Assembly (NCBI GenBank): GCA_041906305.1 | Contig: JAYRJL010000004.1 | Location: 372,001-436,000 of the forward strand | Origin: SHVZ01 sp041906305 | GTDB lineage: Bacteria > Pseudomonadota > Alphaproteobacteria > SHVZ01 | Reading direction: 5' to 3' | DNA: 64,000 nucleotides | Shown: positions 47,084 through 56,079 of the stretch, one piece after another | Layout of the letters: each line of letters starts with the position of its first letter | Numbering within the stretch: position 1 is the stretch's first letter | Program-made: the position numbers and the translations under genes | Notes under the pieces: model-generated | What the model was told of the DNA's origin: nothing | The model's database searches: none | The model's input: only the letters and a program-made list of their open reading frames with translations

Positions 47084-48199
47084 CTAGGACGGGCTGAGGA
47101 GGCGATCGTCGTCCAGGGCCAGAAAGAGGGTCAGCAGGACCTGCTTTCGGTCGATGTTGACGGCCTCGGAACGCTGGACCAGACGGCGGCTGTTCTCCCA
47201 TAGCTCGCGCCATCGATCAAGGCTGCGCCGGCCGGCGAGCCGTTGCAGCGCCGCTCCCTCCCCCGGCACGACCTCGGCCGGCGGGCCGGGATCGGCGGAC
47301 GCCCGGGCGATCCTCGCCAGCAGGTCGATATGCATGTCGACGGCGGCGAGATACGAAGCGTCCGCGCCCTTGCGTGCCAGCTTGTCGGCGAAGCCCTGCA
47401 TCTGCTGAACGTCGGGGGCCGTCGCGCTCGCGAGCTGGAAGATCTGGCGATAGAGGCCGAGACCGCCGGCGTCGATGAGGTCGAGCGCACGCCCGAGGCT
47501 GCCGCGGGCAAGGCGCGCGAGCGGTCCCCGCTCCTCCGTCGGAAGGTCCGGCGCGTGGCTGGCAAGCAGCCGGTCGAGAATATCGGGCTCCAGCGGTTTC
47601 AGCACCAGCCGCCGGCAGCGCGAGCGGATGGTTGGCAGGATGCGTCCGGCGCCGTGGTAGACGAGCAGCAGCACGGCCCGGCCCGGGGGCTCCTCCAGGA
47701 TCTTGAGGAGCGAGTTCATCGACTGCGGATTGAGGTCGTCGACCGCGTCCACGATCGCGACGCGGAAGCCGCCCTCGGCCGGCGTCAGGTGCATGAACTC
47801 GGCGACGCCGCGCGCCTCCTCGGCGGTGATGACCTTGCGCAGGCGCTTGGCCTTCTCGTCGTAGCTGCGCTCGAGCGCGAGAAGATCGGGATGGCTGCCC
47901 GCCGCGATCAGGCGCGCGGCGCGGTGCGCCGGATCGACGTCGAGGTTCGACGGCGCGTCGCCGAACAGCCCCCCGCCCTCGCCGGTCGCGCCCGAGAGCA
48001 GGAAGCGCGCGAAGCGGAAGGCGAGCGTCGCCTTGCCGATGCCGCGCGGCCCCTCGATCAGCCAGGCATGCGCGAGCCGTCCCGATCGCACCGCCTCGAC
48101 CATCTGCGCTTCCGCCGCTTCGTGGCCGAGCAACGCGGGGCCGAGCTTCGGGTGCGGCCTCTCCTTTTCTTCCGCTGAAGATGATTTCTTTCCGGTCAC
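47084..48199 (-). CDS. holB: DNA polymerase III subunit delta prime
   Basis: A 371-residue clamp-loader subunit. The P-loop-like motif GPRGIGKATLAFRFARFLL is at about residues 49-67, the sensor region reads SLLKILEEPPGRAVLLLV, and an arginine-rich TIRSRCRRLVLKPL follows, the SRC motif of clamp loaders. As usual for delta prime, it may not hydrolyse ATP itself. It starts with GTG (GTGA) overlapping the tmk stop by four bases, so the two are translationally coupled. Confidence 0.95.
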   Translation of the reverse strand: MTGKKSSSAEEKERPHPKLGPALLGHEAAEAQMVEAVRSGRLAHAWLIEGPRGIGKATLAFRFARFLLSGATGEGGGLFGDAPSNLDVDPAHRAARLIAAGSHPDLLALERSYDEKAKRLRKVITAEEARGVAEFMHLTPAEGGFRVAIVDAVDDLNPQSMNSLLKILEEPPGRAVLLLVYHGAGRILPTIRSRCRRLVLKPLEPDILDRLLASHAPDLPTEERGPLARLARGSLGRALDLIDAGGLGLYRQIFQLASATAPDVQQMQGFADKLARKGADASYLAAVDMHIDLLARIARASADPGPPAEVVPGEGAALQRLAGRRSLDRWRELWENSRRLVQRSEAVNIDRKQVLLTLFLALDDDRLLSPS

Positions 48200-48846
48200 A
48201 GCGTCACGCCGAGACGATCGGCGACGGCCCTCGCGACCGCGTCGTGCACGGCGTCGACGTCGCCACGCGCGTCGATCACCACGCAGCGTTCCGGTTCCGC
48301 CTTGGCGATGGCGAGGAATCCCTGGCGCATGCGCTCGTGAAAGCCCGTATCCATCCGCTCGAACCGGTCCTCGCCCGACGCCTTCGCCTTGAGCCGAGCT
48401 TGCGCCCGCCCGAGGCCGTCCACCACCGGCAGGTCGAAGATCAGCGTCAGGTCCGGCTTCACCTCGCCGATCGCGAGGCGGCGCAGCGCCTCGATGTCGG
48501 CGTCGGCCACGCCGCGGCCGTAGCCCTGGTAGGCGCGCGTCGAGTCATGGAAGCGGTCGGAGATCACCCATCTGCCTTGATCGAGCGCCGGCTTGATCGT
48601 CTTCAGCCAGTGATCGCGGCGCGCGGCGATCATCAGGAAGGCCTCGGTCGTCGGATCCCAGCGTCCGACCTCGCCAGCGACCAGCAGATTGCGGATCGCC
48701 TCGGCGCCGGGCGAGCCGCCGGGCTCGCGGGTCTGGACGACGGAGAGGCCGGCTTTCGCCAGCCTCTCGCCGAGCTTCTTGATCTGGGTGGTCTTCCCCG
48801 CCCCTTCGCCGCCTTCGAAGGTGACGAAGCGAGCGGGTGCGATCAC
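48196..48846 (-). CDS. tmk: Thymidylate kinase
   Basis: A 216-residue dTMP kinase making dTDP for DNA synthesis. The P-loop is EGGEGAGKTTQIKKLGERL (about residues 10-28), the DRF motif appears in VISDRFHDSTRAYQGYGRG, and TREPGGSPGAEAI is the substrate loop. The LID region RLKAKASGEDRFERMD is of the short type. The start is GTG overlapping the D,D-carboxypeptidase stop (GTGA), and the gene belongs to the conserved run ending with tatD. Confidence 0.97.
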   Translation of the reverse strand: MIAPARFVTFEGGEGAGKTTQIKKLGERLAKAGLSVVQTREPGGSPGAEAIRNLLVAGEVGRWDPTTEAFLMIAARRDHWLKTIKPALDQGRWVISDRFHDSTRAYQGYGRGVADADIEALRRLAIGEVKPDLTLIFDLPVVDGLGRAQARLKAKASGEDRFERMDTGFHERMRQGFLAIAKAEPERCVVIDARGDVDAVHDAVARAVADRLGVTL

Positions 48847-49973
48847 TTCTGCTGGCCGAAGATCAGGTAGGAGACCGCGGCGCCGATGCGGCCGGCGGGA
48901 CCAAGCTGGCTCACCGCTTCGCCGGCGATCAGTGGCAGCTCGCGCGTCTGCACGCCGGGCGCCGCGATGGTCAGCTTGCCGACGGTCTGCCCCTTCTGGA
49001 TCGGCGCCGGGATCGGCTCCTGGAACACGGCCGTCACCTTCATGCCCTGGCGTGCCTTTCTCGGCAGCGTCACCTCGAGATTCTCACCGGCCTGGAGCGA
49101 GACGGTCTTCGCGTCGCCGAGCCAGACGCCCGCGGACTGGACGGTCTCACCCTGCTTGAACAACGCGTAGTTCTCGAATTCGCGGAAGGACCAGTCGATC
49201 AGGTTTTCGGATTCCTGCGCGCGCGCCTTCATGCTCGGCAAGCCATTGAGCACCATGATGATGCGGCGCTCGCCACGCTTGACCGAAGCGGTGAGACCGT
49301 AGCCCGCTATTTCCGTGTGACCGGTCTTGAGGCCATCGGCGCCGAGCGGCTTGTAGAGCAGCGGGTTGCGGTTGCCCTGCTTGATGCCGTTGTAGGTGTA
49401 GTTCAGCTCCGCATAGTACTTGTAGTATTCCGGATACGCCTCGATCGTATGCTTGGCGAGCAGCGCCAGCTCGCGCGCGGTCATCAGGTGCTCGGGATGC
49501 GGCCAGCCGCTGGCGTTCTTGAACACCGACTTGGTGAGGCCGAGCTCGCGGGCCTTCTTGGTCATCTGCTCGGCGAACGCCTCCTCCGATCCGGCGAGCG
49601 CCTCGGCGACCACGATGCAGGCGTCGTTGCCAGACTGGATCACGATGCCGCGGATCAGGTCCTCGACCTTCACGCGTCCCCCCAGCGGCACGAACATCTT
49701 CGAGCCCTGGATCCGCCACGCCTTCTCCGAGACCGGGAACTCGTCGGTGAGCTTGACCTCGCCCTTCTGCAGCTTCTCGAAGAGCATGTGCGCGGTCATC
49801 ATCTTGCTCATCGACGACGGCGGCATGAGCTCGTCTGAATTCTTGTCGAGCAGGACCGTGCCCGTCTTCAGGTCGACGATGTAGGCCTGCTTCGCCTGGG
49901 TCTCGATCGTCTGGGCGAAGGCCGGAGCCGTCCCGAGGACGAAGGCGGCGGCAAGGAGAAGGCTGCGGAGCAT
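48843..49973 (-). CDS. D-alanyl-D-alanine carboxypeptidase (PBP5/6 type)
   Basis: A 376-residue serine carboxypeptidase that trims D-alanine from peptidoglycan pentapeptides in the periplasm. The signal peptide ends APAFAQ at residue 21. The SxxK motif is SMSK (Ser54, Lys57) in PPSSMSKMMTAHML, the SxN motif is in IQSGNDACIV, and the KTG motif is in GLKTGHTEIAGYG. The C-terminal domain (LEVTLPRKARQGMKV) is the PBP5-type beta domain. ATG 49973 was preferred to GTG 49991 because AGAGAGG stands at good distance before it. It lies just downstream of rlpA. Confidence 0.95.
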   Translation of the reverse strand: MLRSLLLAAAFVLGTAPAFAQTIETQAKQAYIVDLKTGTVLLDKNSDELMPPSSMSKMMTAHMLFEKLQKGEVKLTDEFPVSEKAWRIQGSKMFVPLGGRVKVEDLIRGIVIQSGNDACIVVAEALAGSEEAFAEQMTKKARELGLTKSVFKNASGWPHPEHLMTARELALLAKHTIEAYPEYYKYYAELNYTYNGIKQGNRNPLLYKPLGADGLKTGHTEIAGYGLTASVKRGERRIIMVLNGLPSMKARAQESENLIDWSFREFENYALFKQGETVQSAGVWLGDAKTVSLQAGENLEVTLPRKARQGMKVTAVFQEPIPAPIQKGQTVGKLTIAAPGVQTRELPLIAGEAVSQLGPAGRIGAAVSYLIFGQQK

Positions 49974-49987
49974 GGCGTGACCTCTCT

Positions 49988-51025
49988 TCACTGGTCGGCG
50001 ACGATCCGGGCGTCCGGGTATCCGGATTGAATGATGCTGGCGAGCGTCCGGTCGGCCTCTTCAACACTCGAGAACGGTCCGAAGTGCACGCGATAGAGAA
50101 CTTGGTTGCGGATCGTCTTCGGCGCAACGGTTGCCCGGCCCACCGAAGCGAGGGCCGCCGAGACCCTCACGGCATTGTTGACGTTCGAGAAGGCGCCGGC
50201 CTGGATGTAGATATCCGTCGGCACCACCGGCACGGTGGTCACCACGGGCTGCACCGGCTGGAGGGCCGCGACCTGGCGTTCGGCCTGGGCCTTGGCGACC
50301 TCGGCCGTGACGCCGCCGGCGGGCGCGGCTGGGGGCGGAGGCGGCGGAACGGCAACCACGTTCGGAAGCGGCAGCGGCTGGACCGAAACCGAGGCGCGCG
50401 GCGAGGCGTTGGGCGCGTCCGGGCGGACCTGCACCGCGTCTGTCGCGATGTTGTCGGCCGAGGCCACGACCATCGCCGGCTCCGGCTGGCCGCGGGACAT
50501 CGCGTCGGCGATCGCCCGGCTCTCGGTGGACAGGATCTGGACGCGGACCTTGGCGGTCCCCGTCTTCTCCATGCCGAGCAATTGTGCCGAGCGGCGCGAA
50601 AGATCGATGATGCGCCCGGCGGCGTAGGGGCCACGGTCGTTGATGCGCACGACCATCGAGCGGCCGTTGTCGAGATTCGTGACACGTACGAGGCTCGGCA
50701 ACGGTAGCGTCCGATGAGCCGCCGTCAGCTCGTTCATGTCGTAGATCTCGCCGTTGGCGGTCAGCTTGGCGTGAAAGGCCTCCCCGTACCAGGAGGCGAT
50801 CCCGGTCTCGTCGTAGTCATAATCGACTTTAGGATAATACCAGACCCCATTGATCTGATAGGGTTCTCCGACCTTGTAATAACCCTTCGGAGAGGACGTC
50901 ACCCCGGTCTTCTCGCCGACCGCCTTGGCGACGTGCGAGCCCAGCTGGATGCTGGAGCAGCCCGAGAGAACCAACGCCGTGGCGACCGTCCCCAGCAGAG
51001 AAAAGGACCGCTTAGTCCGCATCAT
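49988..51025 (-). CDS. rlpA: RlpA-like lipoprotein with SPOR domain
   Basis: A 345-residue lipoprotein. The lipobox is VLSGCSSIQ (Cys at about residue 23). The double-psi beta-barrel domain is at about residues 75-160 (GIASWYGEAFHAKLTANGEI, VRINDRGPYAAGRIIDLS). It is joined through a Pro/Ala-rich linker to a C-terminal SPOR domain (TDIYIQAGAFSNVNNAVRVS) that binds denuded peptidoglycan at the septum. RlpA proteins can cleave naked glycan strands. Placed upstream of the D,D-carboxypeptidase gene it forms a cell-wall pair. Confidence 0.94.
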   Translation of the reverse strand: MMRTKRSFSLLGTVATALVLSGCSSIQLGSHVAKAVGEKTGVTSSPKGYYKVGEPYQINGVWYYPKVDYDYDETGIASWYGEAFHAKLTANGEIYDMNELTAAHRTLPLPSLVRVTNLDNGRSMVVRINDRGPYAAGRIIDLSRRSAQLLGMEKTGTAKVRVQILSTESRAIADAMSRGQPEPAMVVASADNIATDAVQVRPDAPNASPRASVSVQPLPLPNVVAVPPPPPPAAPAGGVTAEVAKAQAERQVAALQPVQPVVTTVPVVPTDIYIQAGAFSNVNNAVRVSAALASVGRATVAPKTIRNQVLYRVHFGPFSSVEEADRTLASIIQSGYPDARIVADQ

Positions 51026-51039
51026 CTTGGGGGCTGCTC

Positions 51040-51070
51040 AGTTAGTTCACCAATATTTGGTAATCTAACT
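51040..51070. promoter_or_regulatory. Imperfect 31-base palindrome between mltB and rlpA
   Basis: AGTTAG at 51040-51045 and CTAACT at 51065-51070 frame a nearly symmetric core with ACCAA-TAT-TTGGT at its centre. It covers the mltB stop codon and lies 15 bases upstream of the rlpA start. On the minus strand there is no T-run, so an operator or a processing structure is as likely as a terminator. Confidence 0.4.
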
Positions 51071-52036
51071 CCCGGAAATGCGGTCCGCAAGTTGTCCGAC
51101 GGCAGTCGCGAAGTAGAGGGAGCGGTTCCAGCGCATGATCGTCTTGTAGTTCTGGTAGACGAGGTAGCTGGCGCCTTGCGCGCCGCCCGGCTGGATGACG
51201 GAGGCGATCAGGTCGCGGACCGGTAGTTCCCGCCCGTCGGCGCTCCGCACGCCAAGGCTCGCCCATTCGGTGAGAGGCTTTTCGACCTTGAGGTCGAGCT
51301 GGCTGCGGTCGAGCGAGGCCGGCACCTGGACCTGGCGCCCCCAGGTCTGGTCGCCCTGCCAGCCGCTCTTGGAGAGGTAGTTGGCGATCGAGGCGAAGAC
51401 GTCGGGCTGCGAGCCCCAGAGATCCGGCTTGCCGTCGCCGTCGTGGTCGACGGCATAGGCCAGGAAGCTCGACGGCATGAACTGGCTCTGGCCCATCGCG
51501 CCGGCCCAGGATCCGCGCATGCGCTGCGGCTCGGCGAGGCCGCGGTCGACCATGCGGAGCGCGTTCAGAAGCTCGCCGCGGAAGAAATTGGCGCGGCGGC
51601 CGTCATAGGCGAGCGTCGCCAGGGCCGAGATGATCGGGAAGTCGCCGGTGATGCGGCCGAAGTCGGTCTCGATTCCCCAGAGCGCGACGATGAAGCGCGG
51701 CTGCACGCGGAACTTCGACGACACCTGCTCGAGCAGGTCCTTGTGAGTCACCAGCATCTGGCGGCCGGTATCGACGCGGCGGTCGTTGATCACCCGCTCG
51801 ATGTACTGCTCGAAGGTAAGCGTCGTCTCCGGCTGGCGGCGGTCGAGCTCGATCACGCGGGGAATCGGGGCAACGCCGGCGAGCGAGCGGTCGAGCGTCT
51901 CGGGCTTGATCCCGCGCTCGACCGCTTCGGCGCGGAATTGCTTCAGCCATGTCGGAAAATCCACGTCGTTCGCCAGCGCGGCGAACGGCGACAGCATCGT
52001 GGCTGCGACGGCGAGTCGGAGAAGGGTTGCGCGCAT
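51065..52036 (-). CDS. mltB: Lytic murein transglycosylase (MltB type)
   Basis: A 323-residue exported enzyme that cleaves the glycan strand to 1,6-anhydro ends. The signal sequence ends SPFAALAND near residue 24. The catalytic glutamate is Glu123 in ALWGIETDFGRITG, followed by MGQSQFMPSSFLAYAVD and the DGDGKPDLWGS loop of the family. The start at ATG 52036 puts the signal peptide at the N-terminus; the longer frame upstream has no protein-like features. The gene shares a strand and cell-wall theme with rlpA. It is divergent from the dehydrogenase gene at 52116. Confidence 0.94.
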   Translation of the reverse strand: MRATLLRLAVAATMLSPFAALANDVDFPTWLKQFRAEAVERGIKPETLDRSLAGVAPIPRVIELDRRQPETTLTFEQYIERVINDRRVDTGRQMLVTHKDLLEQVSSKFRVQPRFIVALWGIETDFGRITGDFPIISALATLAYDGRRANFFRGELLNALRMVDRGLAEPQRMRGSWAGAMGQSQFMPSSFLAYAVDHDGDGKPDLWGSQPDVFASIANYLSKSGWQGDQTWGRQVQVPASLDRSQLDLKVEKPLTEWASLGVRSADGRELPVRDLIASVIQPGGAQGASYLVYQNYKTIMRWNRSLYFATAVGQLADRISGS

Positions 52037-52115
52037 CGACGTTCCGGTTGCGAAAGCGTGGCGCCTGTATGGCACCATGGCCCGGCCCGCACAAGAACAT
52101 CGGTAGAACCAGCTC

Positions 52116-53117
52116 ATGCCTCGCATCGTCCTCACGCATACGCGCACAGACCGCAGGGATAAGTACGGCGATGCCGCGGTCGCCGGACTCAACGCGCTGG
52201 GTAATCTCGTGGTTCATGACGGCGACGCGCCGCTGACGGTGGACGAGCTGATCCGACTCGCCGCCGACGCCGATGTCATCGTGCTCGATCGCATGGTTCC
52301 GGGCGAGGCCCGGCTTTTCAAGGCATTGCCGAAGCTGGTCGCGATCCATCGGGCGGCGATGGACATCCGCAACATCGACATCGCCGCGGCCTCGGCCGAA
52401 GGCGTCCTGGTCACGCGCGCCGGACCTGGTTTCATCCCGGCAGTGACCGAGCTGATTCTCGGCCAGATGATCGACCTCGGCCGCGGCATGAGTCGCGATG
52501 TAATGGAATACCGCGCGGGCCGCGTGCCGCCGCAGCGCCAGGGCATCCAGCTCGCGGGCCGCACCGCCGGCATCGCCGGATTCGGGAATCTGGGGAAGCG
52601 CATGGCCGAGGTGCTCGCCTTCATGGGCATGCGGGTCCTGGTCTCCGATCCGCTCGCGAACATCCCCGCGCCGTTCGAGAAGGTGGAGCTCGACCGGCTC
52701 GCAGCGGAGTCGGATTTCCTTCTCTGCCTCGTGATCCATTCGCCGAAGACCGAGAGGCTGATGAACGCCGAGGTCTTCCGGAAGATGAAGCCGACTGCGT
52801 TCTTCCTGAACCACTCGCGCGGCGGGCTCGTCGACGAGGACGATCTCAAGCGCGCGCTCGAAGAGAACTGGATCGCCGGTGCCGCCCTCGATGTCGGCCG
52901 CTCCCCGCCCGACGACACGCCGCCGCTCGTGCTCGGCCGCCATCCCAAGGTGCTGGCGACGCCGCACCAGGGCGGCATGGTGCCGGAGTCGGTCTCCTCC
53001 CAGGCCCAGGACACGGTCGAGCAGGCGGCGGCCGTCCTCAGGGGCGAGATGCCCAAATACGCGGTGAATCCCGAGGCGGCGACGCGTCTCGCGCGCCTCC
53101 GGCGCTCTGGGGCATAA
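52116..53117 (+). CDS. D-2-hydroxyacid dehydrogenase-fold protein lacking the catalytic glutamate
   Basis: A 333-residue member of the D-isomer-specific 2-hydroxyacid dehydrogenase family. The NAD site GIAGFGNLGKRMAEVL is at about residues 149-164, the arginine of the triad is in NHSRGGLVDE and the histidine in ATPHQGGMV. Where the triad glutamate is expected (D-x-x-x-x-E), the sequence reads DVGRSPP, with proline at residue 264. So it may have altered or no dehydrogenase activity. It is the first gene of a cassette with RraA, a second dehydrogenase and an MFS transporter, 54 bases before RraA. Confidence 0.87.
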   Translation: MPRIVLTHTRTDRRDKYGDAAVAGLNALGNLVVHDGDAPLTVDELIRLAADADVIVLDRMVPGEARLFKALPKLVAIHRAAMDIRNIDIAAASAEGVLVTRAGPGFIPAVTELILGQMIDLGRGMSRDVMEYRAGRVPPQRQGIQLAGRTAGIAGFGNLGKRMAEVLAFMGMRVLVSDPLANIPAPFEKVELDRLAAESDFLLCLVIHSPKTERLMNAEVFRKMKPTAFFLNHSRGGLVDEDDLKRALEENWIAGAALDVGRSPPDDTPPLVLGRHPKVLATPHQGGMVPESVSSQAQDTVEQAAAVLRGEMPKYAVNPEAATRLARLRRSGA

Positions 53118-53170
53118 TGCCGGCCCTTCCCGCAACCCCTTCCCTTAAGTCCCCGCATTAAGGAGCTTCC

Positions 53171-53866
53171 ATGATCGGCGATCCGGTCGCACTCACCGTG
53201 CGGCGGCGCATCGAGCGCCCCTCCTCCGCCCTCGTCGCCAGGTTCCAAGGATTGCCGACGGGCTTCGTCACCGACGCGCTGAACGGGTCGGGCTCCATGC
53301 ACTACCGGGTGAAGCCGATCGCGCCCGAGATGAGCTTCTGCGGAACTGCGGTGACCGCGTTCTGCTCGCCGATGGACAACCTCGCAGTCATGGCAGCCCT
53401 CGACTTCGTGCAGCCCGGCGACGTGATCGTCTGCGGGACACTCGGCCAGGAGGCTGCCGGCACCATCGGTGACCTGTGGGCGGCGGCGGCGAAGGCACGC
53501 GGCGTTGTCGCGCTGGTGACCGACGGCCTCGTTCGCGACGTGACCGGCCTGCTCAAGGTCGGCATGCCCGTCTTCGCCATCGGCCACAACCCGAACTCGG
53601 CCTTCAAGAACGGCCCCGGCACGATCAACCATACGATCGCCTGCGGCGGCGTGCCGGTCGGTCCCGGCGACATCGTCGTCGGCGACCGCGACGGCGTGGT
53701 GGTGGTGCCTCTGGCCCAGGCCGAGGCGATCGCGGCCCAGCTCGAGGTGGTCAAGAAGAAGGAAGCCGACACCGAGGCGAAGGTGCTCTCTCCGGCCGGC
53801 AAGACGATGTCGTTCTGGAGCGAGGACGGCGCCAAGGCGCGTGGCGGGGTCCGCTATGTCGACTGA
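53171..53866 (+). CDS. RraA-family protein (4-hydroxy-4-methyl-2-oxoglutarate aldolase-like)
   Basis: A 231-residue protein of the RraA/HMG-aldolase family. Landmarks are GTLGQEAAGTIGDLWAAAA, the DGLVRD motif with the conserved arginine-aspartate pair, NHTIACGGVPVGPGDIVVGD and DRDGVVVVP. Members are either RNase E inhibitors (RraA) or metal-dependent aldolases acting on 4-hydroxy-2-oxo acids; the flanking dehydrogenases favour an enzyme. A start with no signal peptide and a good AAGGAGC ribosome site support ATG 53171. Its end overlaps the next gene by 11 bases. Confidence 0.9.
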   Translation: MIGDPVALTVRRRIERPSSALVARFQGLPTGFVTDALNGSGSMHYRVKPIAPEMSFCGTAVTAFCSPMDNLAVMAALDFVQPGDVIVCGTLGQEAAGTIGDLWAAAAKARGVVALVTDGLVRDVTGLLKVGMPVFAIGHNPNSAFKNGPGTINHTIACGGVPVGPGDIVVGDRDGVVVVPLAQAEAIAAQLEVVKKKEADTEAKVLSPAGKTMSFWSEDGAKARGGVRYVD

Positions 53867-54839
53867 CGCCCCGCCGATCAAGGTCCTCTACTTCAACCAT
53901 GGCGGCCAGGATCTCTACGACCTGGTGAAGGGCTCAGCGCAACCGGGCATCGAGGTCGTCACGCTCGAGACCGGCTCGGAGGAAGAGCGCCTCAGGAAGA
54001 TCGTCGACTGCGACGCCGTGATCGTCGGCAGCTTCGCGCTCGAACGCCGGTTCATCGATGCCGCGCGCCGGCTCCGCTTCGTCCATCACCAGGGCGTCGG
54101 CTATCACGACACGGTCGACACGGCGGCGCTGCGCGAGCGCCAGATCGCGCTGGCGATCGCGCCCGGCGGCACCTCGATCGGCGTCGCCGAGCACACGATC
54201 ATGCTGATGCTCGCGGTCGGCAAGCGGCTCGCCTTCATGGATGCCGAGATGCGGCGCGGCAAGTGGCACACCAACACGCTCCGCGCGGAGTCGCACCAGC
54301 TCACCGGTGCCACCGTCGGCATTGTCGGTCTCGGCCGCATCGGCAAGGAACTCGCCCGGATGCTGACCGTGTTCCGGACGACGACGCTCTATCACGACAT
54401 CGTCGACATGCCGAAGGAGCTGGAACGCGAGCTCAAGGTGACGCGCGTCGGCCTCGACGAGTTGCTGACCCGAAGCGACGTGGTCACGCTGCACGTGCCG
54501 CTGACCAAGGACACCAAGCACCTGATCAACGCCGAGACGCTGAAGAAGATGAAGCGGGGCGCCTATCTCATCAACAACGCCCGCGGTCCCGTCGTCTCCG
54601 AGTCCGCCCTGATCGAGGCGCTGAAGAGCGGCCATCTCGGCGGCGCCGGCATGGATACCTACGAGGTCGAGCCGCCGCCCGGCATCACGCCGTTCGCCGA
54701 GTTCCGCAACGTCGTGCTGACCCCGCACCACGCGCCCGGCACGATCGAGTCGATGAAGCTGAAGATGAACGACATCTTCGCCAACATCGACCGCTTCCGC
54801 CGCGGCGAGGCGCTCGAAGACCGGATCGAGCTCGGCTGA
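53856..54839 (+). CDS. D-2-hydroxyacid dehydrogenase family protein
   Basis: A 327-residue NAD(P)-dependent dehydrogenase with the complete triad: arginine in NNARGPVVSE, glutamate in DTYEVEPPPG and histidine in TPHHAPGTIE. The Rossmann motif is VGIVGLGRIGKELARM. It should interconvert a 2-oxo acid and its D-2-hydroxy acid. It overlaps RraA by 11 bases, so translation is coupled, and its stop is directly followed by the MFS start. It is related to the protein at 52116 but, unlike it, keeps the catalytic glutamate. Confidence 0.93.
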   Translation: MSTDAPPIKVLYFNHGGQDLYDLVKGSAQPGIEVVTLETGSEEERLRKIVDCDAVIVGSFALERRFIDAARRLRFVHHQGVGYHDTVDTAALRERQIALAIAPGGTSIGVAEHTIMLMLAVGKRLAFMDAEMRRGKWHTNTLRAESHQLTGATVGIVGLGRIGKELARMLTVFRTTTLYHDIVDMPKELERELKVTRVGLDELLTRSDVVTLHVPLTKDTKHLINAETLKKMKRGAYLINNARGPVVSESALIEALKSGHLGGAGMDTYEVEPPPGITPFAEFRNVVLTPHHAPGTIESMKLKMNDIFANIDRFRRGEALEDRIELG

Positions 54840-56075
54840 ATGGCCACCACGCCTGAGTCTCCGCTGTCGCGGATCGTGCTTCACGTCATGACGCCGTTCG
54901 CGGCGGGTTACGTCATGGTCTGGCTTCTGCGCTCGGTGAATGCCGTCGTCGCCCCCGATCTCGTTCGCGATCTCGGGCTCACCGCATCGGGGCTCGGACT
55001 TCTCACCTCGGCCTACTTCTTCACCTACGCGGCGATGCAGCTTCCGGTGGGGCTCCTCCTCGACCGGTTCGGGCCCCGACGCACCCAGTCGGGACTCTTC
55101 CTTTTCTCGGCGCTCGGCTGCCTCGGCTTCGCCGCCTCTCAGAACGAGCTGACCCTGACGCTGTCGCGAGCGCTGATCGGGGCGGGCCTGGCCGGCGGGC
55201 TTATGACCGGCTTCAAGACCGTGGCGCTGTGGTTCCCGCGGGACAAGGTGGCCATGGGCAATGGCTGCTACATGGCGGTCGGTGGGTTGGGCGCGGTGCT
55301 CGCGGCGACGCCGTCGAGCCTCCTGGTGCAGGAAATCGGCTGGCGCCCGGCCTTCGTGCTGTTCGGCGCGCTCACCTTTGCGACCGCGGCCCTCATCTAC
55401 CTGGTGGTCCCGGAGCGCGGTGGTGGCGGCAATATCGAGACCTTCCCCGAGCAGCTGAGCGGCCTTGGCCGCGTCGTGCGCGACCGCGTCTTCTGGAAGG
55501 TGACGCCGATCGTCGCCACCTCCAACGCGACGGCGCTCGCGGTCCAGTCGTTGTGGCTCGGCCCCTGGCTCGTCGATGTCGGCGGCCTCACGCGCGGCGA
55601 AGCAGCAAACTACCTGATGGCCTGCTCGCTCGGCTTCGCCGTCGGTGTCGCCAGCGCCGGCTCTCTCATCAGCTGGCTCCGCCGCCATGGCATCGACACC
55701 CTGACCGTGCTCGCCTACGGAATCGTGCCGTTCCTGATCGTGCAGACCCTGATGGTCGCCGGCTGGGCGACCGACTTCCTGCTGCCGATCGCGATCGCCT
55801 ACGGCCTCACCGGACAGGTCGCGACCATGGCGCTCGCCAAGTACCCCGAGCATTTCGGCGTGGCTCTCGCCGGACGGGCCTCGACCGCGACCAACCTCGT
55901 CGCCTTCGTGCTCGCCTTCGCCTGCCAGTATGCGGTCGGCTGGATCATCGACTTCTGGCCGCCGGGACCGAACGGCGGCTATCACCCCGACGGCTACCGC
56001 GCCGCTTTCGCCGGCGCGCTCGCGATCCAGCTCGCAAGTTATCTCTGGTATCTCGGCTTCCGCGAGCGACGATAG
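54840..56075 (+). CDS. MFS transporter
   Basis: A 411-residue major facilitator with 12 predicted helices. The motif between helices 2 and 3, LDRFGPRRTQ, matches the family's G-x-x-x-D-R-x-G-R-R pattern, and the first half opens with VMVWLLRSVNAVVAPDLVRD. It starts immediately after the dehydrogenase stop, so it probably imports or exports the 2-oxo or hydroxy acid handled by the cassette. It ends five bases before hpnC, which may be incidental. Confidence 0.93.
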   Translation: MATTPESPLSRIVLHVMTPFAAGYVMVWLLRSVNAVVAPDLVRDLGLTASGLGLLTSAYFFTYAAMQLPVGLLLDRFGPRRTQSGLFLFSALGCLGFAASQNELTLTLSRALIGAGLAGGLMTGFKTVALWFPRDKVAMGNGCYMAVGGLGAVLAATPSSLLVQEIGWRPAFVLFGALTFATAALIYLVVPERGGGGNIETFPEQLSGLGRVVRDRVFWKVTPIVATSNATALAVQSLWLGPWLVDVGGLTRGEAANYLMACSLGFAVGVASAGSLISWLRRHGIDTLTVLAYGIVPFLIVQTLMVAGWATDFLLPIAIAYGLTGQVATMALAKYPEHFGVALAGRASTATNLVAFVLAFACQYAVGWIIDFWPPGPNGGYHPDGYRAAFAGALAIQLASYLWYLGFRERR

Positions 56076-56079
56076 GCCC

